64,000 bases of DNA from Gracilaria gracilis (GCA_030374805.1 JARGSG010000211.1:434001-498000); one strand, 5' to 3'; counted from the stretch's first letter, positions 1 to 11,100 are shown. Made by a program: numbers and translations. The notes: generated by a model not told the origin, from the sequence alone.

Positions 1-2
1 CG

Positions 3-845
3 CCGTCGCCGGCATCGCCCGCGTCGTCGTCGTCGCCGTCGTCGTCGCCGTCGTCGTCGCCGTCGTCGTCGCTCGCAGAGGCGACGGCGGCGACGCGCTG
101 CAAGAGGCGGCGCGTGGGCGGGGTGGTGGCGGCTCAGCTGCAGCCGCTGGCGCAGCTGAGCGCGCGCGACTGGCGGCACGTGGTACGCAAGCAGCACCTG
201 CAGCAGTCGCGCGTGAACGGCAGCATGCGCGAGCAGGTGGTGGCGTGGTCGCGTGAGATGGCGGAGTTTCTGCAGCTTCCAGCAGCCACAACGGCAATTG
301 CTACCAACCTGTTCGACCGCTTCCTGCAGCAGCGCGCCGTGAAGAAGGGCGTGCTGTACGCGCTGACGGCGGCGTGCGTGCTGATTGCGTGCAAGCAGCT
401 GGTGGAGGTGCGCATCCCGCTGCGACTGATTGCAAGACGCGCCAGTAGCACGGCGGCCGACGTGGCGGCCATGGAGCGCGTGGTGCTCAACGCGCTGTCG
501 TGGCGCGTGCATGTGGTGACGCCGCACGAAGTTGTGCTGGAGCTGTGCAAACTGTTCCCGGCCGCTAGCAAGCGCGGCGCGCTGCTGGACACGCTGGTGC
601 TCAATTGTCTGATGGACGAGCACATGGCGTGCATGCGCGCCACGTCGGTGGGCGTGGCGTGCTTCGTGCTGAGCTGCCTGTTCATGAGCTCGTCGCGCGC
701 GTACGGCGCGCACGCCGCGTACCGCTACGCCGCGTCGTGCGGCGTGGACATGAAGCAGGTGGACGCGTGCATCCAACGGCTGGAGCACAGCATCGACGCC
801 ATGTTCGACGCCGTCGACGACGATCATGTGCCGACGCCAAAGTAG
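3..845 (+). CDS. Cyclin-box protein, 5' end outside window
   Basis: The reading frame is open to the left edge of the window, so the start lies upstream; no in-frame ATG is seen before the cyclin box. The first ~30 visible codons are a Ser/Pro low-complexity tract made by TCG/CCG repeats, followed by a basic KRRR patch. A single cyclin fold follows: a helix-1 region ending in VVAWSREM, then the NLFDRFL segment, an ACVLIACKQ segment in place of the usual AxKYEE, and LNALSWRVHVVTPHEV at the start of helix 5. This fits a G1/D-like cyclin that would activate a cyclin-dependent kinase in the nucleus. The second fold is weak. The subclass is uncertain because the usual Lys-Glu pair that contacts the kinase is reduced to K-Q-L-V. 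The stop is TAG. Confidence 0.75.
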   Translation, partial: PSPASPASSSSPSSSPSSSPSSSLAEATAATRCKRRRVGGVVAAQLQPLAQLSARDWRHVVRKQHLQQSRVNGSMREQVVAWSREMAEFLQLPAATTAIATNLFDRFLQQRAVKKGVLYALTAACVLIACKQLVEVRIPLRLIARRASSTAADVAAMERVVLNALSWRVHVVTPHEVVLELCKLFPAASKRGALLDTLVLNCLMDEHMACMRATSVGVACFVLSCLFMSSSRAYGAHAAYRYAASCGVDMKQVDACIQRLEHSIDAMFDAVDDDHVPTPK

Positions 846-1458
846 AGTTCACCTCAATACAATAGCTTTTTTTTGTTTTGACTTTGTTTTTTTCTCTTCC
901 CGTCGCCCGCGCCGCGGCGCGGATGCATTGCTCCTTTTCGTGCGCGAATTTGGCGCGCGCAGCTCGCGCGCCGCCCTGGCGCGCCGCCGCCAGTGGAACG
1001 GCGGTGGACCCGCCCGCCAGCTGCGGCGGCTGCTGCTGTGGCGCGTCGCTCAACTTGATTTGGCGCGCGCCAACGCAGCCGCTCTCGAGACTTTTTTTAA
1101 TTTCTTCGGCGGCGGCGGCGGCGACGGCGGCGGCGGCGCAGCGCCAAGCGGCGCCGTTCACCTGAGCGCGCCAGCAGCACTGGCGCAGCGCTGTAGGCAC
1201 ATGGTGTACTGTACGGCGCGGCGGCGCGCGCGACGGCTGATCACATTGGCGCGCGCATAATTCAAAAAGCGCTTCATAAGCTCCCTCATATCGTCAACAT
1301 ATGAGTTCCATCGTCATGCGCAAGCGTCGCTGCGGACGCTGTGCGTGCGCTTCATGACGTCATGAGACAAGACGCTGAGACAAGGCGCTGCTGCTAATAT
1401 CTGCGCGCGCCGCCGCTGCTGCCTTACATCACTCCACGTACGCGCGCTTGATTCTCTT

Positions 1459-1510
1459 GTTCCTTTGTTCCTTCCTTTGTTCCTTCCTTCCTTCCTTCCT
1501 TCCTTCCCTC
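1459..1510. repeat. (CCTT)n microsatellite
   Basis: Imperfect TTCC/CCTT tetranucleotide repeat on the plus strand. It produces a Lys/Glu/Gly-repeat pseudo-frame on the minus strand that should not be taken as a gene. Confidence 0.85.
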
Positions 1511-2289
1511 CTCGTGTGGCTGTTTGCTTGCTTGCTTCTCACACGCGCTTGTTGTTCCTGTTGCGTCGTTCCACCGCCTTCCGTCATGCGCCTGTCGCCC
1601 GCCGCGCACGTCATGTTGCTGCCGCCGCTCCGTGCGCTTCTCATTCAAATGCAACCACTGTGGTTGCAGACAAACAATAATAATAACAGATACTTATTCT
1701 TATCTTACGCGTATGCTACCACCTTTTTCGGTCTTTTTCACCCTTTTTCCAACAACCGTGCATTACCGATAACCTCCCCCCCACCAAATATGACGTATTC
1801 ATTCTCACCGATACCCCTTGCCGACCCTTTTGCTTGTATCCTACACTCTAGATACACTATCATACCCAACACAAGTATCGTCTCCGTCGCCTTGTCCTAC
1901 GCGCACGCGCGGAACAGCTGGCTAGCTGCTGCAGCTCTTGGCCTCAACGCGTCATATCATATCTACTGCGCTTGGTAAGCGAAACGATGCGCACCAACCA
2001 GCTGTATCTACTGTTGATACCGCCCTTTGGCCAAAATGGCAACCACAACACACAAACAGTGCTCATCACGCAGTGTTTCGATACGCCCATGCCCATCGCG
2101 CAAGCGTCTGCTACTATACAATATATCTTTCCCAATAGATACTGTTTTCGTATGCGCTTCGGCCACAAGCTCCAACTTCATCGTAGACGCAGTGTAGGAG
2201 GAGGGAATGGTTCACAAACAATACAGTCGGCACAAGAGGTCTGCCCGGGAGCTCGAACGATGGCAGCTCCTGGGCTAATGGTGTGCCTT

Positions 2290-2296
2290 TATATAA
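2290..2296 (+). promoter_or_regulatory. TATA box, likely promoter of the DUF2301 gene
   Basis: TATATAA in the context CCTTTATATAAGG, 182 bp upstream of the ATG at 2478. The position suits a core promoter with a 5' UTR of about 150 nt. No transcript data are available. Confidence 0.5.
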
Positions 2297-2477
2297 GGAT
2301 ACTGGCCGACCGTTGGGCTAACTACGACGTATCAATAGGAGATCTAGTACGTCACTAACAACTGTACACGTAGCGTGAGACACCGCGTCGCGCACACATT
2401 TTCACCTCCACAATCTCAGCTCGTTCGTCTTCCACAGCTCGCTTGCGCTTGGCAATCATCTGTGTCTCCTCCGCGCC

Positions 2478-3263
2478 ATGTCCGCCGCCTTCCTCACCTG
2501 CACCCCGCTCGCGCTGCGCGCCGCCACCGTGCGCAGCCCAGAACGCCGCCGCGCGGATGGCCGCCGCGCGCGCCCAAGCGCCACGCCGCGCCGCCGCGCG
2601 CGCATGTCGGCCTCCTCCAAGCCGTCCGACATCGTGCAGGGTCCGTTCGACGGCATGTACGGCGCGTGGTATCTCACGCGCGCCGACGTGACGGACGTGC
2701 GTGTGTACCGTGCCGCGCTGGCCGTCATGTGCGCCGCGCAGAGCGCCGGCATTGCGCTGGCCGTGTGGCAGCCGTCGGCGCCGCCGTACGTGCACGACGC
2801 GCTGTTCGCGCTGGGCACGGGCGCGTTCGGCGTGGCGTTGACAAAGATTCACATCTACGTCAAGCCGCTGCACGACGCGCTCAAGCTGCTGTGGGCGGCG
2901 GGGCTGGTGGGCGCCGCCGCCATTCTGGCCTCGCAGCACCAGCTGGTGCCGCTGGTGTACGCGCGCCCCGCGCTGCTGCTCGCCACCGGCTGGCAGTTTG
3001 TGGCGCTCACGGGCGTGTTTGTCAAGGAGGCCTTCTGCTTCGCGAGGCTGGAGGCTGTTGCGCTGGCCTTGCTCACGCCGCTGCTGGTGGGCGGCCACTT
3101 TCTGGCCATTCTGCCCAACTCTGTGGAGCGCGCGGGCGCGCTGCTGTTCGCTGCGTCCTTTGTGTATTTCTGCGCGAGTAAGCTCACGCAGGATGTCACG
3201 GACGATATTGGCGATATGTCCGTGTTTCAACACAGGGCGAAAAGCAAACAGGCACCACAGTGA
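2478..3263 (+). CDS. DUF2301-type plastid integral membrane protein
   Basis: 261 residues from the ATG in CGCCATGTCC. The first ~48 residues are rich in Arg, Ala, Ser and Pro with almost no acidic residues, as in plastid transit peptides. The mature part starts with the DIVQGPFDGMYG region and then shows about six hydrophobic segments. The block around TKIHIYVKPLHDALKLLWAAG strongly resembles the LTIHIYL.PLH...Q.FW motif that I associate with the DUF2301 family of cyanobacteria and red-plastid algae. The biochemical function of the family is not known to me; location in a plastid membrane is inferred from the leader. No intron is needed. The gene converges on the Mpv17 gene. Its presence is the main sign that the host is photosynthetic or has a plastid. 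Confidence 0.7.
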   Translation: MSAAFLTCTPLALRAATVRSPERRRADGRRARPSATPRRRARMSASSKPSDIVQGPFDGMYGAWYLTRADVTDVRVYRAALAVMCAAQSAGIALAVWQPSAPPYVHDALFALGTGAFGVALTKIHIYVKPLHDALKLLWAAGLVGAAAILASQHQLVPLVYARPALLLATGWQFVALTGVFVKEAFCFARLEAVALALLTPLLVGGHFLAILPNSVERAGALLFAASFVYFCASKLTQDVTDDIGDMSVFQHRAKSKQAPQ

Positions 3264-3572
3264 CGCATTCCAAACACCATCATCTCAACCCATCATGCTG
3301 CTGCTTAATATCACCTCTTGTTGCTTTTCACATCTAAGGCATATTCGTGCGAGTGCAACATGGTATGCGTTCTTCAATTCAAACCGATCAGTATCTATGT
3401 GCGGGCAAACTTCGACAAAAAGGCCTTTTAATGCATGAAATGTAAACAGAAACGGTCCGGCGCCACATGCGATGCACACACAAGCATCCTTTCAAGTAGA
3501 GAGGCACAACAAGCCAAAAAAGCCGTACGCTTTGGCGCACATGAGTACGCAGCACACTCAATACCAGCGCAG
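3264..3572. other. Shared 3' flank of two convergent genes
   Basis: 309 bp between the stop of the DUF2301 gene (plus) and the stop of the Mpv17 gene (minus). It probably holds both 3' UTRs. No further coding pattern is seen. Confidence 0.55.
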
Positions 3573-4322
3573 TTATGCAGCTTCTTTTGTTTCGCCCTTC
3601 GGACCGGCAGCCTGCATAGTGGACAAGAAAGCGTTGTATCCGATTTGTATCGTGTTGATGTACAGGATTCGCTGCGACGAAGGGATGAAACGGAAGTTGA
3701 TAATATGAGCAACGGGCCATCTGCATTAAATATAATCCGATTGTCACACGTGCGAACGGCCATCTAAAGTCAGTGCGTCGCCTTTGCGCTTGCATCGCTT
3801 TTGCGCCAGTCATGGGAGGGAAGGGTGTAACATACACTGTCCAGTTAACTTTCATAGTAGGCCACAGCTTCTCTTTCACCTCACCTGGAACCTCATCCAC
3901 TTTGCCGTCCATGGCCTTCATGGCGCCAAAGAACATGGTGGTGAAGATGGGCGCGAAGAAAATCTGATCAATGCCGGTTTTGGTGGCCACCGCCTTGGCA
4001 GAGGTTGGCGCAGCGGTCATCACCGTTCTGTCAAGGAAAGAGTACCAGTAGTGGCCGATGGGCCCATGAAGGCACAAGCCAAATGCTCCCATTTTTGCTG
4101 TTCGGCGAACATTCCATGCCTTACCGGAACTGATGTCCGGCGCTTGTGCAACCAGATCGCCCAGCATGAAACCTGTGAACGACTTTTGAAACGACGTTAG
4201 ACAAGTGAAGGTGCCGATTCGCGGCGTGCGGATGACGAGCGCGGAGCACTTACTGTCATGGTTTTTGTTTGCAAAGGCTTCGCAACGAGTGCCGCATTGT
4301 AGCGCGCCCAAATGCCTGACAT
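3573..4322 (-). CDS. Mpv17/PMP22 family membrane protein, three exons
   Basis: Exons on the minus strand are 4322-4254, 4182-3836 and 3720-3573. Introns are 4253-4183 (71 bp, donor GTAAGT, acceptor AAAAG) and 3835-3721 (115 bp, donor GTATGT, acceptor TGCAG). The splices are in phase and give 187 residues with the whole family signature: IWARYNAAL at the N-terminus, GFMLGDLVAQ, HGPIGHYWYSFLD, TGIDQIFFAP, NWTVWP, NFRFIPSSQR and NTIQIGYNAFLSTM. Four membrane spans are expected. Relatives (Mpv17, PXMP2, yeast Sym1) sit in the inner mitochondrial or peroxisomal membrane and are thought to form channels or to affect metabolite homeostasis; which organelle applies here cannot be told. The start is ATG at 4322. 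Reading only the longest open frame would give a wrong N-terminus and C-terminus. Confidence 0.88.
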
Positions 4323-4977
4323 CTTGGAGGGAACAAGGTGAGAAACGCTCAAACAACACGATGATGACAACTCCTGCGCAGACGGTACAAGCTGGTGCGA
4401 TACCTTGTTTGAGATGCGATTGACGACGAACGGCTAGCGATTGTGGGTGTCTAAAAAGACGTGCAATGAGTTAGATTGGGATGCATTCGTTGGGCGGTGT
4501 CGGTGGACGCACGAGGCCGCCCAGCACGTGACGGATCGAGTGGATGAGGTTACCCATGCCGATCGCCCTATAGCCTTGCCACACTTGGCTCCCAGTGGTT
4601 GACTAGCAGTATGGTCTCATTCATACTTCTTTTTTATCATTCCGCTAGCTAGCTCTACCCTTTCCCTACCACCACCAACAACAACATAACCGTGGCTATC
4701 TCTTCCTCCGCAAGGCTGCCATCGATGCCAAATAGCATGAACGTCCTTCACTACTGATGGGTGTGCGGTTTAGTTTTTATCTCCGAGAGCGTTTTTTTTT
4801 TTTTTTTTTCGTTTGTCCATGCATGTACGTACTAGCCCTTTTTAATTAAGGATTCTGAGCCTAAGCGCTAAAACCTCGAATCCAAACCGTTTGTAATTTT
4901 CAAAATAAGAACGCTCTCCTTAGATGATGTACACGTTGGGCCTGAAGATTCAGGCGGGGAACGAGTCACATCTCAAC
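4323..4977. other. Intergenic region with T18 run
   Basis: No gene recognised. A run of 18 T lies at 4792-4809. The region separates the Mpv17 promoter side from the Harbinger relic. No terminal inverted repeat of the Harbinger element could be identified. Confidence 0.5.
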
Positions 4978-5392
4978 ATGGAGGGAAACCAACTGCTCCT
5001 TCCTCTTCTGCTTCTCGAGCAGATGTCCCAAACTGCTGCCCACACGCACACACTAGTGAATCAGGGGGCAGTGCTTGGCGCAGCACGTCGCACAAACCTC
5101 GAACCTGAGAAAATTGAATAAACTCCAGCAAAACCAGGTAGAGAAAACCTGAGAGAAGGAACAAAAGCTCTCTATGCGAAGCGTGTTAATACCCATATCT
5201 ACCGAGATATCTACGAAAACGATCCAGATATACAGTTGTTCGAGAAGACTGTGCACATGTCGCGGGAAGACTTTGACGAACTTTCTGCGTTAGTGCAAGA
5301 AAAACTGGCGCAGCCTTTGGATGTTCGAAATGAATATCAGAAACAGACAAAAGTACCCAGACGTCGTCGGTTGACTACGAAAGAGATGTTGT
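4978..5392 (+). pseudogene. PIF/Harbinger-like transposase relic, 5' part
   Basis: From an ATG at 4978 the frame runs to a TAA at 5119-5121 and then continues in the same frame. After the stop come YRDIYENDPDIQLFEK, MSREDFDELSALV and PRRRRLTTKEMLL, which look like the N-terminal region of HARBI1-type (DDE_4) transposases (..FRMSR..F..L....RR.LT..E.LL..L). The frame is cut at 5392 by the LTR of the family 1 retroelement. It resumes after the duplicated GTTGT at 16987, giving EMLLFMFLDILGG across the insertion point. At least three in-frame stops (one here, two in the middle part) show that the gene was already dead or has decayed since. Confidence 0.7.
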
Positions 5393-5900
5393 TGTAGTAC
5401 AATGAGACCTCAATAAATTGGTGCCACGTGGGTCTACTGGTGCGCCTTGCTGGCTGCACTGTACCCAATTGGTATTCTGTATTTGATAATTTCTAATTTC
5501 TAATTTATAGTCTAGGATAGTTTAGCATTGCTGGCCCATGACAGTAGGTCATGGGCACAGCCGATGACGTCATGCCCGCATGGGAGATCGGCGTCGATGC
5601 ACTTTGTATATATTGTGGTGCACCTCGCCTTCCCCCTCGTGTATTGTAAAGTCAGGCACCACTAGGGCAGTAACTATACCATCTTGGTCACTTGCTACTC
5701 TATTACTATTCAGGTTTCACCGCGCGTCGACGTCTACTACCGTACACCTACACGGTCTAGACTAGTTGCCCCGCCGTTTGCCCCTGCGGGTGTCAGGTGC
5801 CCTACTACCATATTGGTTGTGTGTCTTTCCCCTTTAGGTTGAGCCCTCGCGCGCTCCCTCTACCAGGCAGACCCCACACCTTATCGGTATTTGTACGACA
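5393..5900 (+). repeat. 5' LTR, family 1
   Basis: 508 bp, TG...CA ends, same length as the LTR at 16474-16981. Differences seen: AATAAATT versus AATGGATT (two positions), GGTGTCAGG versus GGTTTCAGG, GTGTCTTTC versus GTGTTTTTC, AGGCAGACC versus AGGCGGACC. Confidence 0.93.
5534..5613 (+). promoter_or_regulatory. LTR promoter, family 1
   Basis: A perfect 9-bp inverted repeat GCCCATGAC-AGTAG-GTCATGGGC (5534-5556) is followed by the palindrome TGACGTCA (5565-5572), the known ATF/CREB-type bZIP site, and by a TATA element GTATATATT near 5606-5614. The same arrangement is repeated in the 3' LTR. The order suggests an inducible bZIP-driven promoter. This is inference from motifs only. Confidence 0.5.
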
Positions 5901-5903
5901 TTT

Positions 5904-5915
5904 TGGTCTCCCGAC
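5904..5915 (+). other. Primer binding site, family 1
   Basis: TGGTCTCCCGAC, 3 nt after the LTR. It is complementary to a tRNA ending GTCGGGAGACCA. Yeast tRNA-Tyr ends CGGGAGA-CCA, so tRNA-Tyr is a reasonable primer candidate. The same 12 nt occur in family 2. Confidence 0.6.
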
Positions 5916-6046
5916 TTAGAAGTTTCTTGGTTTTTGTCGTACCTTTACTGGTGAAAAGAAGACATTCGAAAGGATTCTGGAAGTTCACACACCTATTTGG
6001 TTTCGTAGGAATACTCGCGAAGCATGGGATTCAACTATTAGTCACT

Positions 6047-8125
6047 ATGGAAAGACCTACAAGGATTACTCGTGGCTCTAGCGCGCCACCTAGCCACAAG
6101 GGTTCTGCTGCGGCGTCAGCCGCTGAACTCATTCTGGAGAATCCCGAGGAGTTGCTCCGGCAACCTCGGGCCGGAACCTCAAAGGATACGGGCACTCAGC
6201 CACCGTCGGCTCCTGAAACTAACAAGGATTTGCCGACAACGGTTGAGGACCTTTAACCCCAATTAAAAGATCGAGCGAAAGCTCTTTTTACCGCTACGGT
6301 TAATGAAGCTATGACCTCAATGGACATGGACGCCGTTACCCGCTTGGTGGTTGATCGAGCCGTGCACGAGCTCTCTCAACGCATACCTAAATTGGTTGAA
6401 ACATACCTCTTAACGGGTGCCCGGGAGCATATCTACCGAGTGGTTCAAGACCTTTGGGTTTCCGAAGGAATGGCGGAAACAAAAACCCCTGGGGTGAATA
6501 TGGTTACTCGCATACCACAAGGGATCCCTGCCAGTTCTTCCGCACCAATCAAGCCAATTCCGGCCGATAGTGCGTACCTACAAGGTTTGGGGCAAGATCA
6601 AGAGGGCCATATAGAGATGGGCCCTCGAGACGTGTACTTGCCACCCATTGGAGGTAACGTTCGAAAGGACACCAAGACTGGTGGACCTGAGGACGATTCG
6701 TCTGACCCAGAAGAGGGGCGACGAAGAAGAAACCGCAAGGGTAAAGAAAGGAGGAGGAAAAAGGGAAAGAATCGCGGCTACGACTCTGACCCCGATTCCT
6801 CGAGCTCCGATACCGATACTGGTTCATCGTCGGATGATGACCGTAAAGGTAGACGCAAGAAGAAACCGAACAGGTTGGCGAAGAAGTCGTCAAAGAGAAA
6901 CCGGAAAGGTAAGAAGAAACGGTACGAGTCGTCCGACTCGGATTCGGACACCGATACAACCCTAGAGGTGCGTCAGCCGCTGAACGATCTGTTCACCAAA
7001 GCGGTTGATTATAGGTCATATCGGTTGAGAAACCGATCCTCTGCTTACACCCAAGAGGTTGCGCAGAAGATCACCAAGCACCACAAGAAGCTCAGCTTCC
7101 AGATGGGTGATACTACCTTCACAGGTGATGATCCCATTGCGGTAATTGAGTTTCTACAGAAGTTCAAGATTGCATGTGACCAAAATGCTTTTTCCGAAGG
7201 CGCTGCCATGTGGTTATTCCAGTTTTACCTTAAAGGTCAAGCTTACCACTTGCTGCAAGGCAGGCTCCGTGGAAATACCCTGGCGGTTGATGAAGAGGGG
7301 ACAGAGATGTTAGAGACGTACCCAGAAGTGGTTAATTTCATGTTGGAAACTTACGCTACCGATGAGGTTATCCAGGAAGGTTACGCTGAGGTGCAGGCAT
7401 ATCGCCAACGCTCTAGCCAAACCGAAATGTAATTCTCGTTGGGCCTTTGGAATCTGGCCACCCGATGCGGTAATGTCTTTACCACTAGTAGGCTGAAGTC
7501 GCTCTTTGCCGACAATGTTGACAAAGCGATCCGTTCGCAGGTACGCAATTACCTGGCGAACAACCGTAAGGTGGACTATAATGGGCTTGCCCGTTATGCC
7601 CAGGGACTAGGCGACACTCTCCGTCACGGAAAGAAGCCGTCGGCGTCCCATACCTCAAAGGATAAACCGAAACGGTCAGTATTGGAGCTAGAAGAAAGCA
7701 CTACCTCAGAGGGAGATTCGCTCATTCGCGTACCAACAGGAATGGCAGTTCATCTCGTGACTGCGCCGCAGGCTCAGTCACGAGCCACCTCCATTGGGAA
7801 TTGGTCGTCGACCGTACCACCAGCTTCGGTAAGGTCGCCACCAAGTGCGGCGAGCACTCAACAAACCTCAACGAGTGGTTCGCAAGCATCTTCATATGCT
7901 ACAGCACCGACCAATCCGGTTACCCGACCTACCTCTATGGCAATGCGTGATCCCCAGACAGGTGGATTGGTTTGCTGGCTCTGTTTGTCGCCAGACCATC
8001 TGGCAAACAGATGTGACAAAATACCCCCAGGGGTGCGCGAACATCTGATCAGTGCCAGGCAGCAAAACCACCGTAACCTATATGGATCTGGAAAGGGGGT
8101 AAAAGCTCAACCATCACCATCTTAG
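6047..8125 (+). pseudogene. gag: gag of family 1, interrupted by two stops
   Basis: Frame from ATG 6047 (MERPTRITRG) to TAG 8123-8125 with in-frame TAA at 6254-6256 and 7430-7432. After the first stop come a predicted helical region, a long Lys/Arg-rich stretch alternating with Ser/Asp blocks (about 6700-6960), and a capsid-like part that aligns with family 2 (RCGNVF versus RCGNVY; NRKVDYNGLARYAQGLG versus NKRKISYLELVQFAQAEG). The C-terminus has a CCHC zinc knuckle, CWLCLSPDHLANRC. Gag would coat the RNA and form the particle. The pol frame (-1) is open from 8077, so gag and pol overlap by about 49 nt. Confidence 0.8.
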
Positions 8126-11100
8126 GTTCATCTCGTCGAAGAAACACCAATCTTGGAGAAGGACAGTCCCGCTCCGGAGGAGCAGGAAAACACCGAACGG
8201 TTAGCGTAGGGGCCACCCCTAACCGTGAATTGGAAGGCCCGTCGATACCGGAACGGGAAACCTTAATGGTGGAAAAAGAAGAATCAGATGTACCCAATGT
8301 GGTGTGTCTAATGAAGTACAATAACTATAAAGTTAATGCTTCAGTAAGCTTTCTCAATTACCTACAGGTTCCCGTTGCGTGTGTACTCGATACCGGCGCC
8401 GGTCCGGATGTGCTAAACGCTCGCGTCATACCCAATGCGGTCTTGCGGAACATTCGACCTGCCCCGACTATCAACCCGCTGGTGGACGCTAACGAGCGCC
8501 CACTGCACCTTAGAGGAATGTTAACCACTGTGGTACAACTTGGAACCTTGAAGGTGAAGCTCAATTTCTTTGTGGTGGATCGTCTGGCGACAGATTGTAT
8601 CCTCGGGACCAACTTTATTGACAGACATGTCAAGGCAATTTTGCCAGGGTCCCGAACGGTCGCTCTCCGTCAAGGTGGTCGTATTGCCATACTGGGTAAT
8701 ACGCAGACCAAAAATGGTTGGCGTAAGAAGCCGAGGTTCAATATACCCACCGAAACGGTTTCAAACAAGATACGGCTCACCAAATTGGTTTCAATTCCGG
8801 CTATGACCCAAATGGTAGTGAATGTCTCATGCGCAGTTCCAGGATTGGTAATGCTACAGAACCATCCTAGGTTGGCAGAAAGACATCTCGCCTTGGTGGC
8901 AAACGGGATTATCGACAACATCCCTAACCAATCCTTCAAGGTGTACTTGAGTAACTTTAGCAATCACATTGTTAAGTTACCCAAGAATACCACTATTGGA
9001 ATCGCATTGCCGGCACCACAAGGGGTGTTCACGATCTCACCTAATGGGTTGGGCGAGGTCGCCACCTCTAAGGAAGGGGGAGGAACAGATGCGCCATACC
9101 CTGCATATGCGCCCCCGTTATCGACAAACACCAAAATGGAACAGAAGACCGCCAATACCTTTAAGGTTAGGGATCAGGAAAAGACTATGGAACTGGACCC
9201 AGTGCGGAATTGGAGAGAGGAAGTCCAGATCGGTGCGGAGAACCAGGCTCTCCGAGACCGCAGTCTCTTAGAAGAATTTGAACCCATGTGGTCGGGCCGG
9301 TTGGGCCAAATTGAGGCTACAGAGCACCATATTGATATGGTGCCTGGCTGGAAACCCATTTACCAGCAGCCTTACCGTGCAGGTCCAAAAGCCCGGGAGG
9401 TTGAGCTCAATGAGGTCGAGAGAATGCTCCGTGAAGGTGTCATAGAACCAGCAAATGCGGACTGGGCCAGCCCTTTGGTTCTCGTCACAAAGAAGAATGA
9501 TACCCGTATGCGGTTCTGTGTGGACTACAGAAGACTGAATAGTATGACCATTAGGGATTCGTACCCAATACCTAAAATGGACGAGTGTATAGATTCGTTG
9601 GGCAACGCCAAGATCTTTACTACGCTCGATGCCAATTGCGGTTATTGGCAGGTACCTATCAGGGAAGAAGACAAGAACAAAACTACGTTTACTTGCCACG
9701 CTGGGTTATTCCGCTTTACGCGTATGCCCTTTGGGTTGCGAAATGCCCCGGCTACCTTTCAGAGGGCGTTAGATATAATCCTTTCGAAGGTGAAGTAGAG
9801 AACCGCTCTGGTATACATCGACGATGTAATCATATATTCCAGAACGGTAGAGGAACATTTCCACCATGTTAGGGACGTTTTGAACCTTTTGAGGGAATCT
9901 GGAGTAACGTTGAAGCTCCGCAAGTGCGAATTCTTCACCAAAGAGGTAGAATACCTTGGTCATATCATCAGCCCTGGGAGGTTAGAAGTGACGCCGCGGA
10001 ATATCCGGGCCGTGCAGGAGGCGAAGCCACCCACGTCCCAGACGGAAATCCGATCCTTTATAGGTTTGTGCAATGTGTACCGCCGGTTTATCAAGGGATT
10101 TGCCAAGATAGCGGCTCCCCTCAACAGAAAGCTGCTGAAAGGTCAACCTACAAGGTTTGAATGTCTTACCAATGAGGAAATGGATGCGTTCGAGGCGCTG
10201 AAACATGCGCTCTTGACACCTCCCATCTTGGCATTACCCAAAGCTGGTTTACGATACACGTTGGATACTGACGCTTCGGACGCCCAAATTGGTTGTTGTC
10301 TTATGCAGGAGCAAGAAAACGGCGACAAACTACCTATAGGGTACTGGAGCCGTGCTTTGCACGCTGCAGAAAAGAACTACACAACAACCGAAAAGGAATG
10401 TCTGGCAGTAGTCTGGAGCATGTTGATGCTCCGTCCCTACCTATATGGTGAAAGGTTCACGCTTCGAACCGACCATGATGCCCTACGGTGGATACTGGGT
10501 CTGGCCGACGCATCAGGCAGACTTGCCCGATGGCGGTTACGACTTTCAGAGTTCGAGTATGACGTACAGTACCGTCCAGGTATCAAGCACAATGTCGCAG
10601 ACGCGATGTCTCGCATTACCACAGATGGTTTGGACACCGAGCCGGTAGAGGATGATATCCCATGCTTTACCATCTCTACCAACCCTGATGGTGATACCTT
10701 AGAAGGTTACTGGACTCTACCCGAAGAGGATACGTGGTTTAGTGATGCCATCGCTCGGGAAATACTCGCCCTCGAGGAAACAGACGTCATGCCAATTACC
10801 CGCGAGGAATTCCTGAGAGAGCAAGCAAACGATGTTTATTGCCGCTCTCTCATGGACCAAGTAGGTATGAAAGACTCGAACTTTGACGTCGACCGAAATG
10901 GTTTCCTGGTGAGGCGAGCTCCTATTGATGGTTCCCTTCAGAAGGTAGTGCCCAAGGTGCTGCGCCCTCGGGTGCTGTACCTAGCCCACTACCCAAGGCT
11001 ATCAGGACACCCTGGAGGTACGAGAATGTACTACACCTTGAGGCAAGGGTACTACTGGCCTCATATGGCTAATGATGTATATACCTTTGTAGGTCAATGT

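Larger units (their letters stand above)
846..2477. other. Intergenic region with simple repeats
   Basis: No gene is recognised. The 5' part is very GC-rich (GGC/GCG runs around 1108-1140, many GCGCGC words); from about 1660 the base composition becomes AT-richer. A CCTT microsatellite lies near 1459-1510 and a TATA box near 2290. Possible open frames here are short, overlap on both strands and show no protein-like pattern. Confidence 0.6.

Noticed and set aside
134..685. Long minus-strand frame opposite the cyclin
   Set aside because: Composition shadow of a GC-rich gene; Ser/Arg/Cys-rich with no domain.
2355..3233. 292-codon minus-strand frame over the DUF2301 gene
   Set aside because: His/Arg/Gln-rich translation of the opposite strand of a GC-rich gene; the plus strand has clear membrane-protein pattern.
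3388..4359. Single 323-codon frame for the Mpv17 locus
   Set aside because: It starts with GTG, reads through two introns and loses the conserved NFRFIPSSQR and LSTM ends. The three-exon model fits the family.
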